Shown here: piece by piece, positions 1 to 5,879 of the stretch
Layout of the letters: each line of letters begins with the position of its first letter
Numbering within the stretch: the stretch's first letter is position 1
NCBI GenBank assembly: GCA_016873575.1
Contig: VGWY01000103.1
Location: forward strand, 1-9,002
Reading direction: 5' to 3'
DNA: 9,002 bases
Source of the DNA: Nitrospira sp.
GTDB taxonomy: Bacteria > Nitrospirota > Thermodesulfovibrionia > Thermodesulfovibrionales > SM23-35
Notes under the pieces: generated by a model
Database searches by the model: none
Told to the model about the DNA's origin: nothing
What the model saw: the letters and a program-made list of their open reading frames with translations, nothing else
Program-made: the position numbers and the translations under genes

Positions 1-70
1 TGTTCATCCAACTCTCAATTGTTCTTCTGTCATCTGCTGTACAACTTAATTGCATAGCTTTCTTGGGCAT
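1..70 (-). CDS. IS630-family transposase, N-terminal end only (runs off left edge)
   Basis: The minus strand has an ATG at 68-70 preceded by a strong Shine-Dalgarno sequence (GGAGGT, plus-strand 75-80, 4 nt spacing). It opens a frame of 23 codons that is still open at the window edge. The peptide begins MPKKAMQLSCTADDRR and continues TIESW. This resembles the start of IS630-type (Tc1/mariner-related) transposases, which commonly begin with a short basic stretch followed by L-(S/T)-x-(E/D)-(E/D)-R-x-x-(L/I)-E-x-W, leading into an HTH. The DDE catalytic domain would lie outside the window, so it cannot be confirmed. The gene lies immediately downstream of a truncated homing endonuclease on the same strand, as expected for an insertion. 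Because only 23 residues are visible the family call is moderate; another small HTH protein is possible. Confidence 0.55.
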   Translation of the reverse strand, partial: MPKKAMQLSCTADDRRTIESWMN

Positions 71-127
71 ATTCACCTCCTGCCCAAGATTTTATCATAT
101 ATCTATTATTATTGCAACTAAGCACTA
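1..127 (-). mobile_element. Probable end of an IS630-like element inserted in a homing endonuclease gene
   Basis: Homology of the neighbouring gene to LAGLIDADG proteins appears to stop just after 'SISSIDLGIL', at about 127. The transposase start lies 56 bp further on. IS630/Tc1-type elements insert at TA dinucleotides, and a TA lies exactly at 126-127. The minus-strand sequence from there (GTGCTTAGTTGCAATAATAA) would then be the terminal repeat. The other end is outside the window, so the inverted repeat and TA duplication cannot be checked; the boundary is inference. Confidence 0.4.
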
Positions 128-578
128 GAATTCCCAGATCTATAGACGATATAGATATTCTTAGATCAGCCCCTGTCCGTCGAACATTGCCATCTGTGAA
201 TAATAATCCAAGCACCCATGCCATTCCTGGCGACCATATTGTAAAAAAATCCTCGTTTATATCATCATGTTGAAATCTGTCAAATTTATTCTTCTTTATT
301 GCAAGTAGCCTTGCCTTAGACCTTTTCCTTCTCTTAAGACCATACTGATTCATTATGTTCCCTATTTGTTGTCTTGTGCATCCAAAAGTTTTTGCTATGT
401 CTTCGAGGGATTTCTCTTGCGTATTGTAAAGGTTCTTGAGAAGTTCTTTTTTAAGAGATTGTGTCAAGGGAATTTTTTTAGGGGTAGGACGATTTGCCAA
501 ACTTTCTTCATCAAAAAGGTCTCCTTGTTCCACTATAGAACTATCATTTTTTGTTGAAGATATAGTTGACAATGTCAT
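30..578 (-). pseudogene. Free-standing LAGLIDADG-type homing endonuclease, 3'-truncated
   Basis: This 182-codon frame has its ATG at 576-578, with a weak AAAGAAAT upstream. Residues about 40-85 form a basic helix-turn-helix (ELLKNLYNTQEKSLEDIAKT, then FGCTRQQIGNIMNQYGLK). Residues about 110-135 read FFTIWSPGMAWVLGLLFTDG followed by NVRR. This is the first LAGLIDADG-like motif (VLGLLFTDGNV, with the metal-binding Asp), followed by the typical strand LRISISSIDLGIL. Family members normally continue with a second LAGLIDADG repeat, which is missing. After about 127 the frame continues into what looks like the end of an insertion element (residues VLSCNNNRYMIKSW onward) and stops at 30. I infer a homing endonuclease gene inactivated by an IS630-like insertion; the rest may lie beyond the element. 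The homing endonuclease assignment is from motif recognition only. Confidence 0.6.
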
Positions 579-687
579 TTATATTTCTTTTATATTACTG
601 GGTATAATCTACAACTTTTTACCAAAATTTGGAATTAAGAAGTACAGAATGAAACTATTACAGAGTTGTTCCTCCATGTCTGTTAGA

Positions 688-869
688 TTAACTACAAATA
701 ATATCAGCGATATCCTTTTTGTATAGTTCCCGAACGGCTATATATTCAGCAGCACTTCTTCATCTTTAGACCAGATATTTGATCCAGCCTGTGCAAGGCG
801 TTCTAAGAGGTAATGGCTTGAAAAGATGCCGGAGGGAATCCAGATAGTATATTTACTTTTCATCGTCAT
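688..869 (-). pseudogene. Decayed fragment of an unidentified gene, copy 2 (IFSSHYLLERL family)
   Basis: The minus strand from ATG 867-869 gives MTMKSKYTIWIPSGIFSSHY, then LLERLAQAGSNIWSKDEEV, and stops at TAG 738-740. Shifting by one base restores a sensible continuation, AEYIAVRELYKKDIADIICS, ending at TAA 688-690. This indicates a frameshifted 5' fragment of a gene. The core matches the fragment at 1695-1793 almost exactly. The pattern (F-S-x-x-Y-L-x-E-R-L, then a Trp and an acidic/helical stretch) faintly recalls the N-terminus of Eco57I-like restriction-methylase proteins, but I cannot confirm that. It starts 27 bp after the PIN toxin stop codon. Nothing convincing is seen in the remaining gap 579-687. 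Confidence 0.45.
799..830. repeat. Direct repeat, left copy, flanking the PIN/Phd module
   Basis: These 32 bp match 1717-1748 with one mismatch (both begin cgttctaagag), in the same orientation. On the minus strand they encode GIFSSHYLLER. The two copies bracket the PIN toxin-antitoxin operon, about 0.9 kb apart. Confidence 0.85.
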
Positions 870-896
870 CCTCTTCTCTATGAAATCCTGTCTCCA

Positions 897-1325
897 TTAC
901 CCTTTCAATTTAATTGTTGCAAGAAAAGTTCCCGGATCAACTATCACTATATTCTTATATGATTTTAAATCCTTGAGATGGCGGTCTCCTGAAATGATAA
1001 AATCCGCTCTGCCTTCAAGCGCGCATGACAGATATTTGTTGTCGCTCGGATCTTTTGTTATAGCGTCAACTTTAAGTTTTCCCCCGGTGATGATTGCCGC
1101 AGACCTAATTTTTTCAATAAATGATTTTATATATTCGGCGCTTTGCCTGTGCCTTTTCATTATCTTCGGATATAAAAGCACGCCGGCTATTTCTGAGATA
1201 ATATCATCAGATAATAGAAGCGTGATTTTATTGTTGCGAACCAAGGAGATTATCTTTGCGGGATTTGAGCCCGGTTTCAGCAGGGCGCTGACAAACTGGT
1301 TGGCGTCAAGTACAACCCTTGTCAT
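897..1325 (-). CDS. PIN-domain toxin, putative ribonuclease (COG1569-like PIN family)
   Basis: This 142-residue protein is the expected size for a single PIN domain. The motifs fit the 'putative toxin-antitoxin system toxin component, PIN family': VVLDANQFVSALL with acidic D7, SDDIISEIAGVL with E45, DPSDNKYLSCALEGRADFII with D92/D95, and SGDRHLKDL with D114. These acidic residues would bind Mg2+ or Mn2+ at the nuclease centre; family members cleave RNA, often tRNA or other structured RNA. Its ATG overlaps the antitoxin stop by four bases (ATGA at 1322-1325), implying translational coupling. It has no strong ribosome-binding site of its own. All catalytic positions look intact, so the toxin could be active. 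The actual RNA target cannot be told from sequence. The module sits between two copies of a decayed gene start, which suggests acquisition or recombination at this site. Confidence 0.88.
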   Translation of the reverse strand: MTRVVLDANQFVSALLKPGSNPAKIISLVRNNKITLLLSDDIISEIAGVLLYPKIMKRHRQSAEYIKSFIEKIRSAAIITGGKLKVDAITKDPSDNKYLSCALEGRADFIISGDRHLKDLKSYKNIVIVDPGTFLATIKLKG

Positions 1326-1621
1326 TTGCCCGTTTTCTTTGATTTTTGTGATATGCCCTTTCTATAAGACTGCACCGCTTCTTCAATCTCAGTATCAATC
1401 AGACTACCGGCTACCTTTTTTATTCCTTTCTGGATTTCGTCAACCATCTGAAAAAATTCCTTACGCTCTTTTTTCATGCTCCGATACTGTTCTATCGGGA
1501 TAATCGCTACCAGCGGCTTTCCTGCCCTTTCAATAATATACTCGTCATCTTTCAGGGCTACCTCATTCATCACCTGTCCGAGATTTTGCCTGACTTTTAT
1601 TGCCGAAATTGTCTTTAACAT
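1322..1621 (-). CDS. Phd/YefM-family antitoxin
   Basis: This is a 99-residue protein with an N-terminal Phd/YefM DNA-binding fold: MLKTISAIKVRQNLGQVMNE, then YIIERAGKPLVAIIPIEQY. The conserved pattern is S-x-x-x-x-R-x-x-L followed by I-x-R-x-G-x-P-V/L-A. The charged, probably flexible C-terminal half (about 48-99, ending QKSKKTGK) would wrap and inhibit the toxin. A strong Shine-Dalgarno sequence (AGGAGGT) lies 5 nt upstream of the ATG. The antitoxin comes first and overlaps the PIN gene by 4 nt, the usual order for type II modules. A perfect palindrome at 1638-1652 just upstream is a plausible site for autorepression. Phd antitoxins with PIN toxins are a common pairing. Confidence 0.87.
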   Translation of the reverse strand: MLKTISAIKVRQNLGQVMNEVALKDDEYIIERAGKPLVAIIPIEQYRSMKKERKEFFQMVDEIQKGIKKVAGSLIDTEIEEAVQSYRKGISQKSKKTGK

Positions 1622-1637
1622 TTTTTACCTCCTGTAT

Positions 1638-1652
1638 CAGTCATTATGACTG
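1638..1652. promoter_or_regulatory. Perfect palindrome upstream of the Phd antitoxin, candidate operator
   Basis: cagtcattatgactg has 7-bp perfect arms around one central base and lies 17 bp upstream of the antitoxin ATG. Two more pairs match beyond a single mismatch. Phd/YefM antitoxins bind short palindromes over their own promoter, so this is the obvious candidate operator. Binding itself is inference. The surrounding sequence (1655-1685) is AT-rich, but no clean -35/-10 pair was found. Confidence 0.5.
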
Positions 1653-1694
1653 TTATGATTGATATAATACCATACATAAGGTAAAAGCAGGAAT

Positions 1695-1793
1695 CTACAA
1701 TCTTCCTTGCGGCAGACGTTCTAAGAGATAATGGCTTGAAAAGATGCCTGCAGTTATCCAGACATCCGTTAATCTATTGCCCTCTGAGGTCAT
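1695..1793 (-). pseudogene. 5' fragment of an unidentified gene, copy 1 (IFSSHYLLERL family)
   Basis: ATG 1791-1793 opens a 32-residue frame: MTSEGNRLTDVWITAGIFSS, then HYLLERLPQGRL, ending in TAG 1695-1697. The segment VWITAGIFSSHYLLERL parallels IWIPSGIFSSHYLLERL in the fragment at 688-869. After LPQ the similarity ends, where sequence leading into the PIN operon begins. It is probably the broken start of the same gene family rather than a functional small protein. The family is not identified. Confidence 0.4.
1717..1748. repeat. Direct repeat, right copy, flanking the PIN/Phd module
   Basis: This is the partner of 799-830, with 31 of 32 bases identical in the same orientation. It lies just upstream of the antitoxin promoter region. 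The repeat is coding debris of one gene family rather than an obvious insertion-sequence end. Confidence 0.85.
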
Positions 1794-1845
1794 TTTAAAA
1801 TCTTATTTATATTCAGCTTATAAGCATAGAACTTGATTTTTATTA

Positions 1846-1874
1846 TACATAATAAGGTAAAAGGCTGTTATAAT
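1846..1874 (+). promoter_or_regulatory. Candidate sigma-70 promoter for the creatininase-family gene
   Basis: A consensus -10 (TATAAT) lies at 1869-1874, 27 bp upstream of the ATG at 1902. The -35 at 17-bp spacing (tacata, 1846-1851) is poor. The gene is otherwise isolated, so a promoter is expected here. Confidence rests on the -10 and the context. Confidence 0.45.
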
Positions 1875-1901
1875 TTTTAAAAAGACGAGCAAAGGAGAAG
1901 C

Positions 1902-2621
1902 ATGATTATTTTAGAAAACATAACAATGAATGAGTTCAAGAAATATCTCAGGCAGACAAAGACCATTGTTTTCCCATTTGGCACTATAGAAGAACACGGG
2001 AGCCATCTCCCTCTGAATACAGATTCTCTTATTATTCAAGAGGTACTCAAGTTAGTAGCAAAGAAAAAGAAATTTTTTCTCGCACCTGTTGTCCATTACG
2101 GTGTATGTACTACTACGAAAGAACATTTAGGAACAATCAGCATTACCCCTGAGACACTCAGACGGCTTTCTTTTGATCTGGTGATAGAAGCCTGCAAAAA
2201 GGGTTTAAGAAACTTTTTACTTATTTCAGGCCATGGTGGGAGCCTCCATATGGCAGCTTTAAAAGAAACTGCTGAATTACTCATTGAAAAATTGAAGGGC
2301 ATAAAGATAGCTGTTTTTTCACCCTATGATCTCCTCTGGAAAGAACTATCTGAATTAGCAGAAACGCCCAATGATTCTCACGCAGGAGAATTAGAGACGT
2401 CAATGGTTCTTTACCTATCTCCTGAACTTGTGAAGGGAAGGGCGGCTGAGGAGTATCCTAAAATCCCAAAGCCATTCAGTGTAAAAGACAAGGTGAAATA
2501 TTGGCCTGGTGGGGTATGGGGAAATCCCAAGAAGGCTTCAGCAGAAAAAGGCAAAAAGGCGGTACATTTAATGGCTAACAAAATAATAGAGATACTTGAA
2601 GAGATAGAAAAGCACAAATAA
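1902..2621 (+). CDS. Creatininase-family amidohydrolase
   Basis: This 239-residue, metal-dependent amide or cyclic-amide hydrolase has a length typical of the family. Visible motifs are PFGTIEEHGSHLPLNTDS (E30, H32 and D41, spaced like the metal ligands of creatininase), LLISGHGGS (H111), NDSHAGELETS (H160, E163), and near the C-terminus GNPKKASAEKGKKAV, the family's G-x-P-x-x-A-S/T-x-E-x-G motif. The family includes creatininase, the mycofactocin protein MftE and the archaeal FAPy-nucleotide deformylase; none can be singled out here. GHGG replaces the GHYE of true creatininase, so creatinine hydrolysis is unlikely. The start is supported by AAAGGAG six nt upstream. The gene is monocistronic and converges on dsbC with only 4 bp between stop codons. 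The substrate is unknown; the protein is cytoplasmic, with no signal peptide. Confidence 0.87.
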   Translation: MIILENITMNEFKKYLRQTKTIVFPFGTIEEHGSHLPLNTDSLIIQEVLKLVAKKKKFFLAPVVHYGVCTTTKEHLGTISITPETLRRLSFDLVIEACKKGLRNFLLISGHGGSLHMAALKETAELLIEKLKGIKIAVFSPYDLLWKELSELAETPNDSHAGELETSMVLYLSPELVKGRAAEEYPKIPKPFSVKDKVKYWPGGVWGNPKKASAEKGKKAVHLMANKIIEILEEIEKHK

Positions 2622-2625
2622 CCTG

Positions 2626-3411
2626 TCATCGTTTATCTATAAGTTGCTTTAAGGCACTGGCATCTCTATACCCTGTAATGACCCTCCCATCTGGCAGAAT
2701 CAGGGCAGGCGTACCGGTGATGCCAAGTTTTTCAGCGAGGTTTATGTTTTCATCAAGCGCAGTGGTTTTGCATTTCGGCTTTGGTAAAGGTTTATTCTGA
2801 AAAGCATCTTCGAGAAGGGCAAGTGATTTTTCGCAGACTATGGCTTTCGCTTTATCGTATGCGCCAGCATGCATTTTCAGCGGAAACATCTTTATGAAAA
2901 AGACAATATCCTTCCTCTCTTTGATTACCTTCTTCATCTCCTGATGAAGTTTTGCACAGTATGGTCAGTCAGGGTCATCAAAGACAATAACCGTATGTCG
3001 GGCACTTCTGTCACCAATCACAAGGGCATCTTTGAGAGGAATCTGTGATACATTTACCTTGTTAAGCTCTACAAGACGATCCTGGGTGAGATTCTTCTTC
3101 CCCTGTATTCCAATGATCGTCCCTGAGAATAAATGTTTTTTGGAGAAATAAATATATACGATGCCTTTCTTGCCGTTTGATTCTAAAACTACCTCCCATA
3201 TGCTTTTGACTGGTACAGTTTTTATATCAAGTATCTTTGGGTTTTGGATAAGGTCTTTCAACAACGCCAATGCCTCTTCTTTTTTCAGGGTATGGCATTT
3301 TGAGCATTCTTGCCCCTTTGTTTGAAATGCAAAAGAATAAGACACCGGAAATAATAAAAGAATTGCAGTCAGAAAGAAAAAAATCTTACTCATAAGCCAA
3401 CTTCTTAACAT
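2626..3411 (-). CDS. dsbC: DsbC-like thiol:disulfide interchange selenoprotein (in-frame TGA = Sec149)
   Basis: I read two abutting frames, 2965-3411 and 2626-2937, as one 261-residue gene interrupted by TGA at 2965-2967. The frame reads VIVFDDPD-[TGA]-PYCAKLHQEM. In DsbC-type thioredoxin folds this is DPDCPYC, so TGA replaces the first catalytic Cys, giving U149-x-x-C152. Downstream the frame stays fully DsbC-like: FPLKMHAGAYDKAKAIVCEK, the C193/C214 pair, and the cis-Pro loop ITGTPALILPDGRVITGY (P235). The N-terminus has a signal peptide (about residues 7-28; M7 gives a cleaner one, with AAGAAG upstream). C36-S-K-C39-H40 follows, a CxxCH motif possibly binding c-type haem. Residues about 45-125 look like the DsbC dimerisation region. 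The expected role is isomerase or reductase of disulfides in the periplasm. A perfect hairpin lies just after the TGA. Sec insertion is inference from position and hairpin; selA/B/C are not in view. Confidence 0.85.
2932..2949 (-). promoter_or_regulatory. Candidate bacterial SECIS hairpin for Sec149 of DsbC
   Basis: The minus-strand RNA CTTCATC-AGGA-GATGAAG forms a perfect 7-bp stem with a four-base loop containing GG. It starts 15 nt after the TGA, so the loop G pair is about 24 nt from it. Bacterial SECIS elements are hairpins immediately 3' of the UGA with a G-rich apical loop (AGGU in E. coli fdhF) that SelB binds. Spacing and loop fit the known pattern; a bulged U near the loop is not evident. 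Confidence 0.7.
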
Positions 3412-3456
3412 TCTTTATATTAACACAATATAACCATTCAATGACGGGTGGAGTTT

Positions 3457-3511
3457 GGTAGCCGCAGGCTTTAGCCTGCGTTAATGGCGCAACCTAAAGG
3501 TTGCGGCTACC
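3457..3511. repeat. Compound palindromic repeat (REP/MITE-like)
   Basis: Two perfect hairpins lie side by side: 3463-3480 (cgcaggct-tt-agcctgcg) and 3488-3505 (cgcaacct-aa-aggttgcg). Outer arms ggtagccgca (3457-3466) and tgcggctacc (3502-3511) pair across the whole unit, so it can fold as a cruciform. The motif 'gtagccgcaggctttagcctgcg'-type is typical of dispersed intergenic repeats. It sits in the divergent gap between dsbC and the nfu operon, so it is not a shared terminator. Confidence 0.75.
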
Positions 3512-3638
3512 ACCTGTGACTGAAGGATTACAACACAATTCGAAAAAATGATTGCATTTAGAGGTGAATTATAATATAGTAAAAAATAGTAAGCAGGGTA
3601 ATGTCAAAAGTTTTATGAAAAAAGAGGATAAAATATGA

Positions 3639-3712
3639 AACCACAGAGGGGAGGAAACGGACTCTCTTATAACATATTGATATTTAATATTTTCTCTGTG
3701 TTCTCTGTGGTT
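3639..3712. repeat. Inverted-repeat element with AACCACAGAG ends
   Basis: Perfect 10-bp inverted ends aaccacagag (3639-3648) and ctctgtggtt (3703-3712) enclose 54 bp of AT-rich sequence. The right end also has a tandem ctctgtg-ttctctgtg. Sequences of the 'accacagag...ctctgtggt' type are widespread dispersed repeats in environmental bacterial genomes. It ends 38 bp before the nfu start. The rest of the gap 3412-3750 shows no gene. Confidence 0.65.
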
Positions 3713-3750
3713 AAGGTTTGACAATACGGTAAGTAGAGGGAGGAGGTTTT

Positions 3751-3969
3751 ATGCGTGATAAGGTTGAGGCGGTTCTGGCAAAAATAAGGGTAGGTCTTAA
3801 GTCAGATGGTGGAGATATAGAACTTGTAGACATAAAAGACAGTGTTGTATATGTGAAGTTAAAGGGTGCCTGTGGATCATGCCCGATGGCAACGCTTACT
3901 TTGAAAAACTGGGTTGAAGCAAACTTAAAGAGAGAAATACCAGGAATAAGCGCTGTTCAGTCTGTTTAA
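3751..3969 (+). CDS. NifU-like (Nfu) Fe-S cluster scaffold domain protein
   Basis: This 72-residue protein consists only of the NifU C-terminal (Nfu) domain. Motifs are LKSDGGDIELVDI near residue 17, then VYVKLKGACGSCPMATLTLK with the conserved CxxC (C41, C44). Two subunits would share a [4Fe-4S] cluster through these cysteines and pass it to apoproteins in the cytoplasm. A very strong ribosome-binding site (GGGAGGAGG) precedes the ATG by 5 nt. It is the first gene of an apparent three-gene run with the amidase (29-bp gap) and the EcfT-like gene, although no functional link to cell wall or transport is obvious. Stand-alone Nfu proteins of this size are common in anaerobes. All expected residues are present. 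Confidence 0.93.
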   Translation: MRDKVEAVLAKIRVGLKSDGGDIELVDIKDSVVYVKLKGACGSCPMATLTLKNWVEANLKREIPGISAVQSV

Positions 3970-3998
3970 TCAATAAGAATGAGGTTAAGGAACAGGAA

Positions 3999-5210
3999 TT
4001 GTTTGTAAACCTCACATTCAACAGCAAAAAAATATTCCAAAAAATTGTACCTTTCGTATTGGTATGTCTGTTTTCCCTCACTTCTCTTGTTATTGCTTCC
4101 GGTAAAATAGATGTCAAAGGTATTCGCTACTGGTCTTCTCCTGATTACACAAGGATTGTGGTTGATCTCTCAGACCCCATTGAGTTTTCAAAAAACCGTT
4201 TATCAAACCCTGACAGGCTTTTTTTCGACCTGGGGAATACCACAATGGCAAAGGATATAGAGACAAAACTTCCTATCGGTGACGGTATATTGAAAGCAGT
4301 CAGGGCAGGTCAGTTCAAACCTGATACCGTTAGGGTTGTCCTTGACCTTGAAAATATTTCAGATTTTAGTACCTTTATGTTAGATAGTCCTGCAAGGCTT
4401 GTTATTGATGTGTATGGAACTAAAAGGGAGATGAAGAAGCCAGAAGCTGTTCTTGCGAAAAGGAGGATTATTATCGACCCGGGACACGGAGGACATGATC
4501 CTGGGGCTGTTGGCTATAAAGGGCTTTATGAAAAAGACGTTGTGCTTGACATAGCGCTCAAGCTTAAGAAACTCCTTCTATCTGATCCACTCAATGAAGT
4601 TTTTCTGACAAGGGAGACCGATGTATTCATGCCGCTGGAAGAAAGAACGGTTATAGCAAACAAAAAAAATGCAGACCTCTTTTTATCCATACATGCCAAT
4701 GCGAGTCCGAAAAGGAAGACGAGAGGGATTGAGACATATCTCCTGAACTGGACAAATGATGTAGAGGCTATGAGGGTTGCAGCAAGAGAGAATGCAATAT
4801 CCCTCAAGAAGATGAAAGAGATGCAAAAACAGATGGATATACTGGAAATAATCAAGAGTGACCTTGTGCGGGAAAACAAAAGGGATGAGTCTATCAAGCT
4901 TGCCCACTATATCCAAAAAACTATGGTGTCAACACTGAATAATGATAATAACAATAAAGATATATTAGACCTTGGTGTCAAGCAGGCACTCTTTTATGTG
5001 CTTTTTGGTGCAAGGATGCCATCTGTACTTGTTGAAGTCTCGTTTATCAGTAATCCTGAAGAGGAAAAGCTGCTTTCTCAGGAATCATACAGGATACAGA
5101 TAGCAAAGGCGATTGCTGAAGGGCTGAATAAATATATTACATTAATACCATCTATACCAGCAGTTCAAAAGGTCGCAGAATCGAGAAGCGCTAAAAGACA
5201 TTCAAGGTAA
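3999..5210 (+). CDS. N-acetylmuramoyl-L-alanine amidase (AMIN + Amidase_3, AmiC-like)
   Basis: This 403-residue periplasmic peptidoglycan amidase cleaves the bond between MurNAc and the stem peptide, mainly during daughter-cell separation. The start is TTG with AAGGA 7 nt upstream. A signal sequence (about 10-34: IFQKIVPFVLVCLFSLTSLV, then IASG) is followed by an AMIN domain (about 36-140, including IRYWSSPDYTRIVVDLSDP and FKPDTVRVVLDLE) that targets the enzyme to the wall. The catalytic domain (about 155-380) shows IIIDPGHGGHDPGA (Zn ligand H163), E178 in GLYEKDVVLDIA, SIHANAS (H232) and VEVSFISNPEEE (catalytic E346). The charged helical insert between about 255 and 310 resembles the autoinhibitory region of AmiB/AmiC enzymes, which is released by an activator such as EnvC or NlpD. 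It is the second gene of the nfu-amidase-ecfT run, 5 bp from ecfT. Confidence 0.95.
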   Translation: MFVNLTFNSKKIFQKIVPFVLVCLFSLTSLVIASGKIDVKGIRYWSSPDYTRIVVDLSDPIEFSKNRLSNPDRLFFDLGNTTMAKDIETKLPIGDGILKAVRAGQFKPDTVRVVLDLENISDFSTFMLDSPARLVIDVYGTKREMKKPEAVLAKRRIIIDPGHGGHDPGAVGYKGLYEKDVVLDIALKLKKLLLSDPLNEVFLTRETDVFMPLEERTVIANKKNADLFLSIHANASPKRKTRGIETYLLNWTNDVEAMRVAARENAISLKKMKEMQKQMDILEIIKSDLVRENKRDESIKLAHYIQKTMVSTLNNDNNNKDILDLGVKQALFYVLFGARMPSVLVEVSFISNPEEEKLLSQESYRIQIAKAIAEGLNKYITLIPSIPAVQKVAESRSAKRHSR

Positions 5211-5215
5211 ACTTT

Positions 5216-5833
5216 TTGTCCCCAGAAATTAAGATCATCTTATATATAGTTTTTGTTATCTGTCTTTTCCTTATAAAAAATATCACTGTTTATCTTTTTA
5301 TATTTACTGCGACCCTGATACTTCTCTTCAGGATACCTATTAGATCTCTTAAGAGCGGGTTGATCCCGATAAGCCTTTTCCTTTTGTTTACCTTTATCAG
5401 CAATATATTATTCCAGCATGGAAGAATCATTTACAGTAAAGGACCTATCGTTATCACCGATGAAGGGCTCAATATAGCCTCTGTCAGAACGATGAGAATA
5501 TTTCTCATGATAGCAGGTGCAAAGATACTGACAGCCACAACACAGATAGAATTACTGGTTGGTGCATTCGGGAAGATATTAAGACCTCTTGAGCGTTTAG
5601 GTATACCTGTTGTAGAGTTTTTTTCTACGATGGGACTTACCATGAAGGCCCTTCCAAGACTCAAAGACCATATAATGGAGACCTACAGGGAGAAGATGAA
5701 AGAAGCGAAGGTAACAGATTTCCGTGGCCGTGCAAAGGTTATTTCTACATTTCTGATGCCTTTACTTGTTAAGAGCATCCAATCACCAGAGAGTTTTTTT
5801 AAAGAAAAATCAATGAATGAAAAACCGAAATAA
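5216..5833 (+). CDS. CbiQ/EcfT-family transmembrane (T) component of an ECF-type transporter
   Basis: This 205-residue membrane protein starts with TTG, with AAGG upstream in the end of the amidase gene. Hydrophobic helices lie near residues 4-38 (two), 47-66, 92-110 and 125-145. The region FFSTMGLTMKALPRLKDHIM matches the cytoplasmic coupling part of EcfT/CbiQ proteins, followed by a basic amphipathic stretch (TYREKMKEAKVTDFRGRAKV) and FLMPLLVKSIQSPESFF. T components link two ATPases to a vitamin- or metal-binding S component, but no ATPase or S gene is in view. The second Ala-Arg-Gly signature near the C-terminus is not obvious and the protein is slightly short, so coupling may be atypical. 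Its 3' end (from K174) is duplicated at 6784-6891. The substrate cannot be inferred. It converges on a decayed CFI-box fragment. Confidence 0.82.
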   Translation: MSPEIKIILYIVFVICLFLIKNITVYLFIFTATLILLFRIPIRSLKSGLIPISLFLLFTFISNILFQHGRIIYSKGPIVITDEGLNIASVRTMRIFLMIAGAKILTATTQIELLVGAFGKILRPLERLGIPVVEFFSTMGLTMKALPRLKDHIMETYREKMKEAKVTDFRGRAKVISTFLMPLLVKSIQSPESFFKEKSMNEKPK

Positions 5834-5879
5834 TCTACAATAGGCGGTGAACCTTCTAATATAATGCCACAAATGCTTT

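Noticed and set aside
826..1503. Plus-strand frame of 225 codons across the PIN/Phd genes
   Set aside because: It is antisense to two well-recognised genes and resembles no protein I know; it is a shadow frame.
2965..2967. TGA splitting dsbC as a nonsense mutation (pseudogene)
   Set aside because: The stop falls exactly at a catalytic Cys codon, the frame on both sides is intact and conserved in pattern, and a SECIS-like hairpin follows at the right distance. Random decay would be unlikely to hit only that codon.
3717..3722. TTGACA as a -35 box for the nfu operon
   Set aside because: No -10-like hexamer lies at suitable spacing before the ATG at 3751; the region there is the GGGAGGAGG ribosome-binding site.
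4526..4897. Minus-strand frames inside the amidase gene
   Set aside because: They are shadows of the strongly supported AMIN/Amidase_3 gene with no motif or ribosome-binding site.
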